DNA of 64,000 bases, taken from assembly GCA_030849465.1 (NCBI GenBank), contig JARVLF010000009.1, forward strand, positions 388,907 through 452,906, in the 5' to 3' direction. The notes below the pieces were generated by a model, which was not told the DNA's origin, searched no databases, and was given only the letters and a program-made list of their open reading frames with translations. Positions 29,813 through 40,419 of this stretch are shown here, piece by piece (the stretch's first letter is position 1; every line of letters starts with the position of its first letter). Both the position numbers and the translations under genes were made by a program. This DNA comes from Moesziomyces globuligerus (Eukaryota > Basidiomycota > Ustilaginomycetes > Ustilaginales > Ustilaginaceae).

Positions 29813-32800
29813 AGCGTCGAGCAGAGGTGGAAGCAGGAAGGTAGAGGTGCTGGATAGGAGCGGATTGGATCAGACGATGCGATGGGGCGACAGATCCGGT
29901 CTCATTCCTTCAAGTGATTATATGGGTTCGGACCCAAACAGCTAGAATCGGGTCCAATGCCTTGTTTCTATCCGGAAGAGGACATTCTCTGCACCGAACT
30001 GCCGAAGCCGGATACGGATATCGAGGGAGGGTACCAGTGTGAAGACGAGGGGGGCAGTAGATGTTTTGGCCACCGGCTAGCTTTGCCTCGGAGCTGCCCT
30101 GACAACAACAAACGCGGTCACGTTTGCGGCATCAGCTAGAACGCGCCACTGGTTGGAAGCCAGTTTGCTGCAGAACGACGATCAGCCACCTAGCTGCGAG
30201 CATGGTCGGAAAGGCAAAGATGGTCAGGGTGCGTGTGCGGAGCTCAAAAGAGACGGGAAGTAGATCTAGCGGTCCGGTCGAGGAGGGTGGGGACAACGAC
30301 CCGAAGGGCAGAAAGAGATGGCCTCGGAGTAAAAATTCATGGCGAGCAGTTCACGTTGCATGACAGTAGGCAGCACTGCAGCGGTGGCTGAGAGGAAACG
30401 TCTACTTGATCCCTGAAACCAGTGGTGGGAAGAGAGTAGTTCGAGACGAAGTCAACCTTGCTTGGTGGTGGCGCTCTGAATGCAGCAGCACACGTCCTGT
30501 ATGCAGGCGCGGGCACATGGGCACTCGAAGCGGGCCGAGCAAGAAGCGCAATTGGAGGTAGCGGGAGAGCATAGGGTTTCGAGGGTGAGGAGAGGTACAG
30601 TATGGCCGATGCACGTCCGGCCTGCATGCTGCGCATCAGGTGGAAGAGTGCCGAGCCACCAGCAGCAGAGCCACCTGCCTGATTTGGTTTGGTGCACATG
30701 GGTAAGGCCTGCATGTTCACAGGATCGACAGAGCATAGATGTGTCAAACTTGCTGTATTCGGCTCTCGTCCCACTCGTTCGAGTAAGTGCATCAACGAAA
30801 TCGTTCTGCATGCTGCCTCTTTGCTCGAACTAGTGCGGATAAAACCGACGAGCCAATCGAGACGATGGTGACTGGACTCGGATCCTCGACTAAGACCCTT
30901 GACCCTTTGGCTCTAATTGGCACGTTCTTTTTGGCCTTCGATTTTTAGAATTGAAGAAAATTTGCCGGCAAGTCGACTGTGCCATTCACTTTGCATTCTG
31001 TGATTTCAACCATTTTTTTTTCTCCGCGGCACGGCATCGATATTCAGGATCCGCCTTAGCACGTTGATCTCTTACCCATGCTTCGGCACAGTCAGAGGCC
31101 GAGCTGGCTCGGTCAGTATTGTAAGGCTGCGGAGGAGGTACGACATAATAGCGGAGGGGCCGGATTAATCAAGACGATGGCGGCATCTATCGAGGCTGCC
31201 GGGAAAGGATGCCGTTCTGCTGCTGCCGTGACATGCACTGTCGCCGACTGCTGCGGTTGATCAGCTTTGCATCCAGCCAGACAAAGCGGAAATCCAACGA
31301 AACACAAAAGCCATAGACAGGCACAATGACAGGTCCGGGCTCGCGATAACAATAAAGCACACCTTTGCTTTGCTCGAAGCGGCAATCTCGACATGCGACT
31401 GTGGGTGACTGTTGCGGTTGCAGCAACTTCAACCGAGGTGTCCAATCGGCGCTGGGTGAGTGTGCTGCCGCAGCGGTGTAGAGTCTACGTGCTGTGGTGG
31501 CAGAGGCGCCAAGAACGACTAGAGCGATTGGATTCTGCGCCTGTCGACCATGCTGCAGCGCATCACCGAGCAGTGCCGAGCAGTGCCGTACAGTGCAGAC
31601 GTGCAGATGGGCATGGAATTGTTGGCCGGGCCGTGGATCGGCGACCCTGCGTCTGATCGGCTCCTCGCCAATCGCATCGCACACTGCAGTGCTGTAGCGC
31701 GGCCATCCTGCCCGACACTGGAGCGAGAGAAGGCTTCCGCACATGCTCGACATGCATATCTTTCCCGAGCCGCCTTGCCTCCACCTCTGATCCTGCGTGC
31801 CGATAAGGAGGTGCAGGTCTTCCCGTACGAGCGATGACGATATCGCGGAGAGGCAGCGTCGTGCTCATCCGGACAGAAGGAGGGGCACATGGCTCAGACA
31901 CGGGACCCGGGTGCATACAGTACCGTAGCGGCAGCTATATGCGGGATCCCGCCGCGTGAAGAGTGCCTGTGGTCGTCCACCTTGTCGCCGGTCTGCATCG
32001 GATCGATGTTCATACTCCGCCGGATAGGAGGATGGCCTCTCGAGTTTAGTGGACCTCTTTGCAGTCCCCTTTTTCCGTGTTCCAATTTTCTGGCTTCTTT
32101 TGTTTGTCTCAAACGCAAATCAGGGTCTGTGACACTTTGCACTTTCAACTGCGACACCCGATCGTGTTCGGACCGATAGAACGTCTGGAATCACCGATCA
32201 AGATACCACAGCAATCTGGCACAAAACAGGGCGTAACATTGTGTCGCGTTTCGAACCGGGCCTCGTCCTGACAATCCAAAGCAGACGCAGCTCTTGCGTC
32301 CTCTGTAAGCTTCTTGCAGACCAGCCTGCGTCGAAGTGTCGAGTCTGAGGATGAGCATGGACAGGCGGAAGCTACATCGCAAGACCGACAAGGCCGAGAT
32401 TGCGCCCCATGGCAGCCAGGCAAAAGTCGGCTTCGGCTGTATGGTGTCCGTAGCCCAGAAGTGGATCACGCGCTCATTTGCAAAATCAGTCATAGCCGCA
32501 GATCATGACAGCAGCCAGATGAGATCGTCTCGCATGCTCACACAGAGATGCACATCTGCGGGCAGCTGCCATGCCCTCATCTTCGGACTTTGGACGGCGC
32601 TTGACACTCCGCGCCGCCGGCAACCCACCTCCGCCACGGCGCCCACGTCCCTTTGATGCAATAGCATCGACCGCTTGGTCGAGATGACGATGCACAACGC
32701 TTCGTCGAGACGGAAGTACAGATACCGGATACGCGCAGGTTCGCTCGTAGCCGCCAACCTAGCTAGCATGGCGCACACCTACGTCTATCCAACTTCTAGC

Positions 32801-33440
32801 CACAGAGCCCAGTTGCGAGCAAGGAATCGACCTCGATGGAGGTGCATAAGCGAACCGCGCTAAAATTACCTCTGCACGCTTCGCAACTTGCCATCGCTTA
32901 TACACACCGTTTGTACACACGACCATGGTGCGGCGACCTAGAATAAGCGCGGCAGCTCGATGCCTCCAATGGCTGATCAACGCCCACAGCGCTGGCCGAC
33001 GGATGCAGCGGCTCACCGTGCTCCGTTCCGACTGCCGCCCGCCGCCTGGTGCCGCCGTCCCACTTGCCCACAGGCATCCGCCGGCTACATGCAATCCGTC
33101 CAACCACTGCGCGCTTACCCCACACTCGCTCTGCCAGATACTGCCGGTTTCCAACTCACTGCCAATCACAACCAACTAGCGCGTGTACTGCCCTTTGCAT
33201 GGTGTGATTCCCTAGCGCTAGGCCCAAGATAAGCTCCAACCACTCAGCGATGCCTCGCGCCCAAACGTCGTTGCACGGACTCACGCGACCCCTTCCCTTT
33301 GCACTAGCCGATCCCAACCGCACCCGCTCACCCACGCACCCGCTCCCAGCCGAGTCCGGCTTGGCTCCACCGCGTTTCTCGGCTAGGCTCAACACGCTCC
33401 CTTTCGTGTCATCTCGCAAACCCGCGGCCAAACCCTCTCG

Positions 33441-33560
33441 ATGCCGCTAGCCAAGATTCAGCCATGGAAGACCCTGATCCGCAAATACGCTGCGATTCCT
33501 CTCGACCCATCGCGCCCGCCCAAGCAGCATCACCACTACCTGGCTTCCGAGCTTTTCTGA
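33441..33560 (+). CDS. Possible 39-residue microprotein
   Basis: ATG to TGA, 40 codons. The product is basic and aromatic, with a His triplet (PPKQHHHYLASELF) and no signal peptide. It precedes the sedolisin TATA element by ~200 bp, so it is not part of that mRNA's obvious leader. I do not recognise it; it may be chance or an exon of something larger. Confidence 0.2.
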   Translation: MPLAKIQPWKTLIRKYAAIPLDPSRPPKQHHHYLASELF

Positions 33561-33767
33561 CCGAACCTTCTCCTCTGAACGTTGCTGCGGGCCCCGCTGT
33601 AAGCTCAAGTGTTCGGCGCAGACTCTTCCGTCTTTCAGTAACGCCTGCGTCATGGGCAAAGTTGCCCACGGCGCTAGCTCCCCCCGTTCTTCGACGCCGT
33701 CGACGATCAGATCGCTTCGACTCCTGGCGCCTCCTCGCAAATTCCGCGGTGGAGCTGTCGGACGTCA

Positions 33768-33776
33768 CATATATAC
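33768..33776 (+). promoter_or_regulatory. TATA box of the sedolisin gene
   Basis: CATATATAC about 190 bp upstream of the ATG, immediately after a GACGTCA CRE-like octamer half (33761-33767). Confidence 0.55.
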
Positions 33777-33968
33777 TTGGTCTCGCATCGCATCCTCACA
33801 GATTGATACATCCCATCCATAGGACATTTGCTGGACTCGGCCTCGCTCTTACCCCCAACTCCACTCCATCCCCCTCCACTTGCCTTCTTGGGACCCCGTT
33901 TCACCCCTTGTCGCCACCCACGCCGACGCCTGCGTCCCGAACACCTGCACGGAGTTCCCGCCACCGCA

Positions 33969-35807
33969 ATGAAGCTCATCACGATCAAGGCACTGGTTGC
34001 TTTCACGTCGCTCGCCTTGATGGCGGATGCGGCCGCGGTGCGTCGTGACCCCGCCTCGACCCTCGTTGTCAAGGAGCAGGTGCCCGTGCCGGACACATGG
34101 GTGCGACGCTCCAACGCCGACGACAACCAGAGCGTGGCCCTGCGATTTGCGCTCAGGCAAACCGACGTCGCCGCTCTCGAGCAGCGCGTCAGGCAGACCT
34201 CGGACCCCGACCACGAGCTCTACGGTCAGCACCTCTCCGCCGAAGAGGTTTCGGGCTACCTCCAGCCCCAGAAGCGCACCGTCGACGAGGTCGAGCTCTG
34301 GCTGCGCGAGGCTGGCATCAACATCGACGAGTCGCTCGCTGCCCGCTCCCCGGCCAAGGACACCTTCACCGTTCACGTCCCCGTTTGGAAGGCGCGCGAG
34401 CTCCTCGCCGCCGACCTGGGCGTGTACGAGCACAAGCGCAGTGGCACCCTCGCCGTCCGCGCCGAAAAGTACTCGGTCCCCGAACACGTTTCCGAGCACC
34501 TCGACTACGTCGGTCCCCTCACCCTCTTCACCGAGCCCCGCGCCCACAGGAGCGACATCTCGCAGATGAAGATCACCCTCACAGAGCTCGAGGACGACGA
34601 TGTCAACGCGGTCAGCATGGCCAAAGCGGCCGGCGTGCCTGCCGGATGCGACACGGCCAAGGTCAACTCCAAGTGCCTCCGCACGCTCTACAAGACCATC
34701 AACTACGTGCCCAAGGCCGCCGACAAGTTCAAGATCGGCATCAGCGGCTTCCTCGAGCAGTACGCCAGCTTTGCCGACTTCTCCGGCTTCCTCCAGCAGC
34801 AGAGGCCCGATGCTGCTGCGGGCAACTACAACTTCACCGTCCAGAGCGTCAACGGCGGTCGCAACGACCAGAGCAACCCGGGTTCCGAGGCCAACCTGGA
34901 CGTGCAGACCGTGGGCGGCTTTGTCTACCCCATCCCCTTTACCTACTACACCACCGGTGGCTCGCCGCCCTTCACGCCGGATCTGGTGACGGTGAGCAAC
35001 ACCAACGAGCCGTACGAGCAGGAGCTCAACTACCTGCTGTCGCTGCCAGACTCGCAGCTGCCCAACGTGCTTAGCACGAGCTACGGTGACGACGAGCAGA
35101 CCGTGCCGCGTGCCTACGCCGAGCGAGTGTGCAACTACATCATGGCCCTCGGCGCGCGCGGTGTCTCGGCCATCTACTCGTCCGGTGACAGCGGTGTTGG
35201 CGCCGACGGCAAGTGTGTCTCGAACGGACAGCAGAGCGCCAACGGCACGAGGCAGTTCCTGCCTGCCTTCCCCGCCTCGTGCCCGTGGTCGACGACCGTG
35301 GGTGCTACGCAGGGCTTCGCACCCGAGGTGGCCGTCGGCGAGGACATTGCCGGCTTCTATTCGGGCGGTGGATTCTCCAACTACTTCCCCACTGCCTCTT
35401 ACCAGAAGCCAGTGGTCGAGAAGTACATCGCCTCGCTCAAGAACCAGTACAAGGGCCTGTACAACAAGCAGGGTCGTGGCTACCCGGATGTGGCGGCGCA
35501 GGGCTCCAACTACGTGGTTCGCATCAACGGCAAGAACTACCTCGTTGGCGGTACCTCGGCCTCTTCGCCGACGTTTGCCTCGGTGATCGGTCTGCTCAAC
35601 GACGTCCGCATCTCGCAGGGCAAGTCGTCGCTCGGCTTCCTCAACCCGCTCATCTACTCCAAGTGGCTCGGCAGCCCGGCGCTCAACGATGTGACCAGCG
35701 GAAGCTCGGCCGGCTGCGACACCACCGGCTTCCCCGCCAAGCAGGGCTGGGACGCCGTCACCGGTGCCGGCACGCCCGACTTTGAGCAGATGCGCCTCAC
35801 GATCTAA
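33969..35807 (+). CDS. Sedolisin-family tripeptidyl peptidase (S53), secreted
   Basis: A 612-residue prepro-enzyme that removes tripeptides from protein N-termini at acid pH. Residues 1-~22 (MKLITIKALVAFTSLALMAD) form the signal peptide. Residues ~23-200 are the activation pro-domain with family blocks DPDHELYGQHLSAEEV and FTVHVPVWKARELL. The catalytic domain follows, with E307 and D311 in GSEANLDVQTVGG, the oxyanion Asp in YSSGDSGVGADGKC, and nucleophile S530 in VGGTSASSPTFASVIGLLND. The C-terminal GWDAVTGAGTPDFEQM is the usual Ca-binding end. The frame is open 47 codons further upstream, but that part crosses the presumed transcript start and lacks a signal. All catalytic residues are intact. 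Confidence 0.94.
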   Translation: MKLITIKALVAFTSLALMADAAAVRRDPASTLVVKEQVPVPDTWVRRSNADDNQSVALRFALRQTDVAALEQRVRQTSDPDHELYGQHLSAEEVSGYLQPQKRTVDEVELWLREAGINIDESLAARSPAKDTFTVHVPVWKARELLAADLGVYEHKRSGTLAVRAEKYSVPEHVSEHLDYVGPLTLFTEPRAHRSDISQMKITLTELEDDDVNAVSMAKAAGVPAGCDTAKVNSKCLRTLYKTINYVPKAADKFKIGISGFLEQYASFADFSGFLQQQRPDAAAGNYNFTVQSVNGGRNDQSNPGSEANLDVQTVGGFVYPIPFTYYTTGGSPPFTPDLVTVSNTNEPYEQELNYLLSLPDSQLPNVLSTSYGDDEQTVPRAYAERVCNYIMALGARGVSAIYSSGDSGVGADGKCVSNGQQSANGTRQFLPAFPASCPWSTTVGATQGFAPEVAVGEDIAGFYSGGGFSNYFPTASYQKPVVEKYIASLKNQYKGLYNKQGRGYPDVAAQGSNYVVRINGKNYLVGGTSASSPTFASVIGLLNDVRISQGKSSLGFLNPLIYSKWLGSPALNDVTSGSSAGCDTTGFPAKQGWDAVTGAGTPDFEQMRLTI

Positions 35808-36093
35808 AGGTCCTCTAGCACGGAAGAATGAATGAATGCAATTGAGATACAGTATTAGATGGCAGCCGAGTGTGAGGATCGAAGGGGCGGCGGGTTGAAC
35901 GGAGCGGACGGGTGCATGTGGTGCTGGTAAGACTCGAGCTTGTCATCGCTTGACTGAGATCGGGGTCTTCGATGGCCACGAGTCCGTGCACAGCCATACT
36001 CATGTTGCAAGCGCACAGCGAGGGGGGTTCGGTGGGGGAATCAAATGCGATGGGATTGGCAAACACAACGAGACGAGCGAACGACGACGACTT

Positions 36094-37577
36094 CTAACCG
36101 TGCTTCCAGTAGCAGATGTCGCCGTCCTGGACCTTGTATTCCCTGCCGACCTGCTTGTACTTGCCGGCGGCCTTGACGCCGTTTTCGCTGCCGTGCTCCT
36201 TGATGTCGTCGATGGAGAAGACCTCGCCGCAGACGAACTTCTTCTGGAAGTCGGTGTGGATGATGCCTGCGGCCTCGGGGGCCTTGAGCCCCTTGCGGAA
36301 GGTCCAGGCGCGGACCTCGTCGGGGCCGGCGGTGAAGTAGCGGACGAGGTCGAGGCCGTCGTAACCGGCCTTGGTGATCTTGCCGAGGGCGCCGGTGATG
36401 TTGTCGCCGAGGGTGGCGAGCTCGGCGGCCTCGGCCTCGGGCGAGCCGAGCTGGAGGAGGCGCTCCTCGAGGGCGACGGAGAAGGGGATGAGCAGATCGC
36501 CCGGGTTGTTCTCGTCGATCCACGCCTTGATCTTGGCGAGCCACTTGTTCTTCCTGCGGACGTAGTCGCGCTCCGAGAGGTTGACGAGGTACATGACCGG
36601 CTTGGCGGTCAGAAGCTGCAGGTTGTTGATGACCTCGACCTGAAGAGAGCCGGATGGAAGCAAGGCAAGTCAGTACATGAGGCCGAGCAAGTCTGGTCGA
36701 TACTGTGCTGCTGCTGCTACTGCTGCTGCCACTGCCGCTGCTGCCGGTGGAAGGATCAGTGTAATACTAATTATCTCATACTGGCTTGATGGGCCATCGA
36801 CGAGCTGGGTTATTAGAATTTCGAGTGTCTCAATGCGCACTCTTTATCATCATCTGTGTGGGAGCCGTTGCGGACCGTTGCGGACGGCGGTGGCGAGGGC
36901 AGCAGCAGAAAGCAGCGGCGGCGATGGTGAGTACGTACCTCGGTGTTGTTCCAGTCGCCCTTGCGGATGTCCTTGTTGTCCTCCTGGACGTGCTTGAGGA
37001 GCTTTTCGATGATGGCGACCTCCTCCTTGCGCTTCTTGTCTTCCAACGAGACGTTGCCTGCGCTTCTTGCGACCTTCTTCGCGTTGTCGAGCGCCTTTTC
37101 GATCCAGTCGATGTCCTTGAGCCTCAATTCGGTGGAGATGATCTCCATGTCGCGGATGGGGTTGACGTCGCCCTCGACGTGGATGACCTCTGCGTCGTCA
37201 AAGGCGCGGACGACCTGGAAGATGCCGTCTACGCTGCGGACGTTGCTCAAGAAGGCGTTGCCGAGACCGGCGCCTGTGGAGGCGCCTGCGGTGAGGCCGG
37301 CGATGTCGATGCAGGTGAGGAAGGCGGCGACCTCGGACTTGGGCTTGTACTGTTCGCAGAGCCATGTGAAGCGCTCGTCGGGGACGGGGACGCGGGACTC
37401 TTCGGGGTCGATGGTGGCGTAGGGGAAGTTTGCGGCCTTTCCGAGGTCGCACTTGGTCATGACGTTGAAGAGGGAGGACTTGCCGACGTTGGGGAGACCG
37501 ACGATGCCCATCTTGAGATTATTCGAGGGGCGACCCAGACGGATCTTTTCGACGACGACCTGCTTCTTGGGCGGCAT
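36094..37577 (-). CDS. OLA1: Obg-like ATPase 1 (YchF/OLA1), two exons
   Basis: Exons are 36939-37577 and 36094-36639 on the minus strand. The 299-bp GT-AG intron (gtacgt...cttcag) is in phase 0; together they encode 394 residues. OLA1 is a universally conserved P-loop ATPase that binds ribosomes and modulates translation and stress responses. It starts MPPKKQVVVEKIRLGRPS, as in other eukaryotes. Motifs: Walker A GLPNVGKSS (27-35), Walker B CIDIAGLTAGAS, and the NxxE specificity motif VNLSE in place of NKxD, which explains ATP preference. The C-terminal TGS domain ends DFQKKFVCGEVFSIDDIKE...YKVQDGDICYWKHG. The splice WNNTE|VEVINN matches the human arrangement. The intron is much longer than others in the window. 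Confidence 0.95.
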
Positions 37578-38455
37578 CTTTTGAACTCTATATGACTTGG
37601 CGAGCGGGAGCGGTGTTGTGCAGAAGGGGCGGTCGCGAGCGGGGGTGCGTGGCGATGCCCTTGAGGTGCGTGCGAGTGCGTGCGGGTCGAAGCGAGTGCT
37701 TGAGAGTGCGAGAGGAGCAGCGGTGCTTGCGGCGGAGTGGGTGGTAGTGAGTGTCCTGGTGGCAGCGGCCAGACGCAGAAGAGGCATGTACCGGGGCAGG
37801 TGCGGCTAGGCGAGAGGGATGAAGCGTGGTGACCTAGTTGGTGCTGTTGGTGGTGGTGGTGGGGGTTGAGCGCACCGTACTGTACGAGCCTCAGTTCAAG
37901 ATTTTTCTTCTCGCTCGACGTCTTCTTGTTCCTCCTCATCTTCTGCCGCCTTCACTCCGATCGTGTGCCTGTGCGGTGCGCCTTTCTCGTCCGATACATT
38001 GACGTGGCAGAGCATGTTACGCCTCGCTATACCACACCTTTGCTGCATTCGATCCAGGGGCGGCAGCGGCTGTGTTGACGTCAACGCGTGAGAGCAGAGG
38101 CAGATTTTGGATTCATTCGAATTCGAATCGGGTTGGGTTGCTGCTGGACTGCTCGACTGCTGCTCGGCGGTTGCAGTGCCAGCGCGCTGCAGAGTTTGGC
38201 TCACGTGCAGATCGGCGCAGCCTGAGGCTGAGTCTGAGTGTCTTGGAAATCGCCATTTGCTCGCCCCCACTCGCTCACTGCCTCGCCCAAATCACTGAGC
38301 TCTTGGCAGCGCGGCGCGGCGCTGCACGAGCGAGCGAGCGAGCGGGCGCCCTGGACATCCGACGCGCTCCCAACATCATCCCCTCCAACCACCACGACCA
38401 CGACCACGACCGCCTCCTCGCTTCCTCGACTCGCAAACAGCTCACACCGTAAAAC
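37578..38455. promoter_or_regulatory. Divergent promoter region of OLA1 and the small surface-protein gene
   Basis: This 878 bp includes the perfect 12-bp palindrome GTTGACGTCAAC (38074-38085), whose core TGACGTCA is a full CRE/ATF site. The open frame that extends OLA1 upstream (37578-37787) reads like a possible mitochondrial presequence but would bypass the conserved start. No other gene seen. Confidence 0.45.
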
Positions 38456-38854
38456 ATGCGATCCACAACATTCGTCCTCGCGCTCGTCGCGCTCATCCTC
38501 TCGCTCGTCGCCCTCACATCCGCATCCGACTCGCTCGAAAAGCGTCAGGCCGCTGCCGGTGGTGGTGCCGGCGTCGCAACCACCTACACCGGCGTCCAGA
38601 CCATCTCCGGCTACACCCCGCCGCCCTCCTCCATCCTCCCCGCTCCTCAGGTCTCCCGCGGCACCATCCTCACCAGCATCCCCGGCTACGGCAACAACAC
38701 TGGCGCTGGCGCCGCGCTCAACCAGGGCTCCGGCATGGGCTCCAGCAGCGGCGCTCTCTCCCTCTTGACCTCGCCCCACCTCTCCTCCAGCGCAGCCGCA
38801 TCCGCCGCCTTCATGTGCGTCGCCGTCATCGCAGCAGGTGCCGTCCTGCTCTAG
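38456..38854 (+). CDS. Small surface protein, probably GPI-anchored (132 residues)
   Basis: The signal peptide MRSTTFVLALVALILSLVAL is followed by a Kex2 site, LEKR (27-30). The mature chain is rich in Gly, Ser, Thr and Pro, with VATTYTGVQTISGYTPPPSS and one NNT glycosylation site. A C-terminal hydrophobic tail (AAFMCVAVIAAGAVLL) preceded by small residues (SSSAAASA) fits a GPI-attachment signal. There is no catalytic motif. Probably a cell-wall or membrane structural protein; I do not recognise a named family. Confidence 0.68.
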   Translation: MRSTTFVLALVALILSLVALTSASDSLEKRQAAAGGGAGVATTYTGVQTISGYTPPPSSILPAPQVSRGTILTSIPGYGNNTGAGAALNQGSGMGSSSGALSLLTSPHLSSSAAASAAFMCVAVIAAGAVLL

Positions 38855-39255
38855 ACCCACCCGCTAAGCCAAGCCACCCCGCGATCCTGCCAGCACTCGC
38901 GGTCCACCCACCCGCCCCTGCCGTCCTGGCTCCACTTCATCCGTCTCGACACGCATCTACACTCTTCAAGACTTGGCCCTTTGGCTGCACCGCCTCGGTC
39001 GCGAAGATCACGGACTATACTCTCCTCCCTCCCGCTTTCCCTGTATATCTTGACCTTGCTCTCTTTTTTCTTTGCACACTCCACCCACCCTGTTCGCTCT
39101 CTCGTGCTCCTTTCTTCATTGCAATGCATCTTGCTCACTTCGATTTCGTCGCTTCGCTCGATTTCAGCCAGTTTGCATTGCTTTTGGCAGGCACAGTCGA
39201 TTTACTACGTGCACTCGCACTAATGCAGGTGCCCTGTCGCATCGGCCGGCAACAT
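38855..39255. other. Intergenic region between convergent genes
   Basis: This 401 bp contains the 3' ends of the small surface-protein gene and the cutinase-family gene. It is T/C-rich on the plus strand. Nothing else seen. Confidence 0.4.
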
Positions 39256-40419
39256 TCAGACACCCTGGCTTTCCAGCCCGCGCTTTCCGCCGTGCTTTCC
39301 GTGGTGCTGCTTTCGGTGCTTGCCGTGGTGCGAGCGGCGCTTTGGTCCAGATGCCTGCCCGGAGCTCTTGTACGCTTCCGCTAGGAACTGCACCGCTTGT
39401 GGCACGTCCTGGACGTTGTACGTCATGTGCGCCATAAACATGACCCCGTTCATACACACCGGATCGCCCGCATGGCAGAAGATCTGCACCTTGCTCGTGC
39501 TTTGCACCTGCTGCGCCTTGAGTGGATCGCCGAACGTCACCGCACCCACCACGTTCTGCCCCCGGATCTGATGCACCACCATCGCGCCTTTCGAATAGCC
39601 CCCCAAGACGAACTTGGTGCGAGGGCACTTGGCTGTGATGCCTGCCATGAACCGCGACGCCGTGTTGGCTCCCTCGCCCGGAGACACCATGTACTCCATG
39701 CTCGAGCTGTACACCGTGTCGTAGCATTGCGTGCCAGGCACCGCCTGCTGCAGACCCGTGCATAGCGGACGACCCACAATGCCAAACGTCCCCTGCATCT
39801 CCGTCGTTCCACGCGCAAAGATCAGATACAGCGGCGGACAGTCTCCCGACCCTGCCCTTGTCGCAGTCTCAGGCGCACTTCCCCCCGACGCTGGCGCAGA
39901 GGCACCTGTCGTGTCAGCTGTCGCCGGAGGCGTGCTCGCCAAACTACCAGCACTACCCTGACCTCCACCCATCCCCAAAAGCCCCATGAGCCCCGTCATC
40001 GGTGAAGAGCTTCCTTGCGAAGAGGGAGATGCCGTCGACATCGCATTCGACATGCCGCCGAGACCGCCAAGACCACCCATGCTCCCCAGACCGCCCAAAC
40101 CACCAAGCCCACCCAGACTATCCAATCCACCAAGGCCTCCAGCTCCACCCATGCCCGGTAGCTGGAAGGTTCTTCTGACTAAGCCTCGCACGGATCCCCG
40201 TCCTGAACCGTCTTGATGAGGGGAGCCGCTTGCCGTGCCAGATGCCGCCGAAAGCGAGTTGCCAGCGCTACCGTCGCTGCTCAGTTCGCGGCCCTTGAGG
40301 CCCGGCACCAACGAAGTGCTTCCTACCGGAGAGGTGGTGGCCGGAACAGAGCTTGCTGGTAGAGCCGCAGCGTAAGCTACGAGATTCAAGAAGGCTAAGA
40401 TTAGCAAGAATGTGCGCAT
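39256..40419 (-). CDS. Secreted cutinase-family (CE5) esterase with long Gly-rich N-terminal region
   Basis: A 387-residue serine esterase of the cutinase/acetylxylan-esterase family, acting on plant cutin or other esters. The signal peptide is MRTFLLILAFLNLVAYAAAL. Residues ~21-190 are low-complexity: a Ser/Thr region, a dibasic site VRR (81-83), then GGLGG-type repeats (92-122). The alpha/beta-hydrolase core runs from ~193: DCPPLYLIFARGTTEMQGTF (family start), nucleophile S276 in LGGYSKGAM, D319 in CHAGDPVCM, and H331 in AHMTYN. Cys pairs at 194/265 and 315/322 fit the family disulfides. The C-terminal tail is very basic and His-rich (RRSHHGKHRKQHHGKHGGKR). The chosen ATG gives the signal peptide; the upstream extension does not. 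A TATAAG element lies ~95 bp upstream (40513-40518). Confidence 0.9.
   Translation of the reverse strand: MRTFLLILAFLNLVAYAAALPASSVPATTSPVGSTSLVPGLKGRELSSDGSAGNSLSAASGTASGSPHQDGSGRGSVRGLVRRTFQLPGMGGAGGLGGLDSLGGLGGLGGLGSMGGLGGLGGMSNAMSTASPSSQGSSSPMTGLMGLLGMGGGQGSAGSLASTPPATADTTGASAPASGGSAPETATRAGSGDCPPLYLIFARGTTEMQGTFGIVGRPLCTGLQQAVPGTQCYDTVYSSSMEYMVSPGEGANTASRFMAGITAKCPRTKFVLGGYSKGAMVVHQIRGQNVVGAVTFGDPLKAQQVQSTSKVQIFCHAGDPVCMNGVMFMAHMTYNVQDVPQAVQFLAEAYKSSGQASGPKRRSHHGKHRKQHHGKHGGKRGLESQGV

Larger units (their letters stand above)
29813..33968. other. 4.2 kb region without a recognisable gene
   Basis: No frame on either strand exceeds ~190 codons, and none of the longer ones has a signal peptide, domain motif or plausible splice partner. 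Around 30900-31050 the sequence turns AT-rich, with a 10-T run. A 39-codon frame at 33441-33560 (MPLAKIQPWKTLIRKYAAIP...) has non-random composition and may be a microprotein. The right end carries the sedolisin promoter, with a TATA element at 33768-33776. This may be decayed mobile DNA or a highly diverged gene. Confidence 0.4.

Noticed and set aside
37578..37787. Upstream extension of OLA1 as a mitochondrial presequence
   Set aside because: The conserved MPPKK start lies at 37577, and the extension lacks support, although a dual-targeted isoform cannot be excluded.
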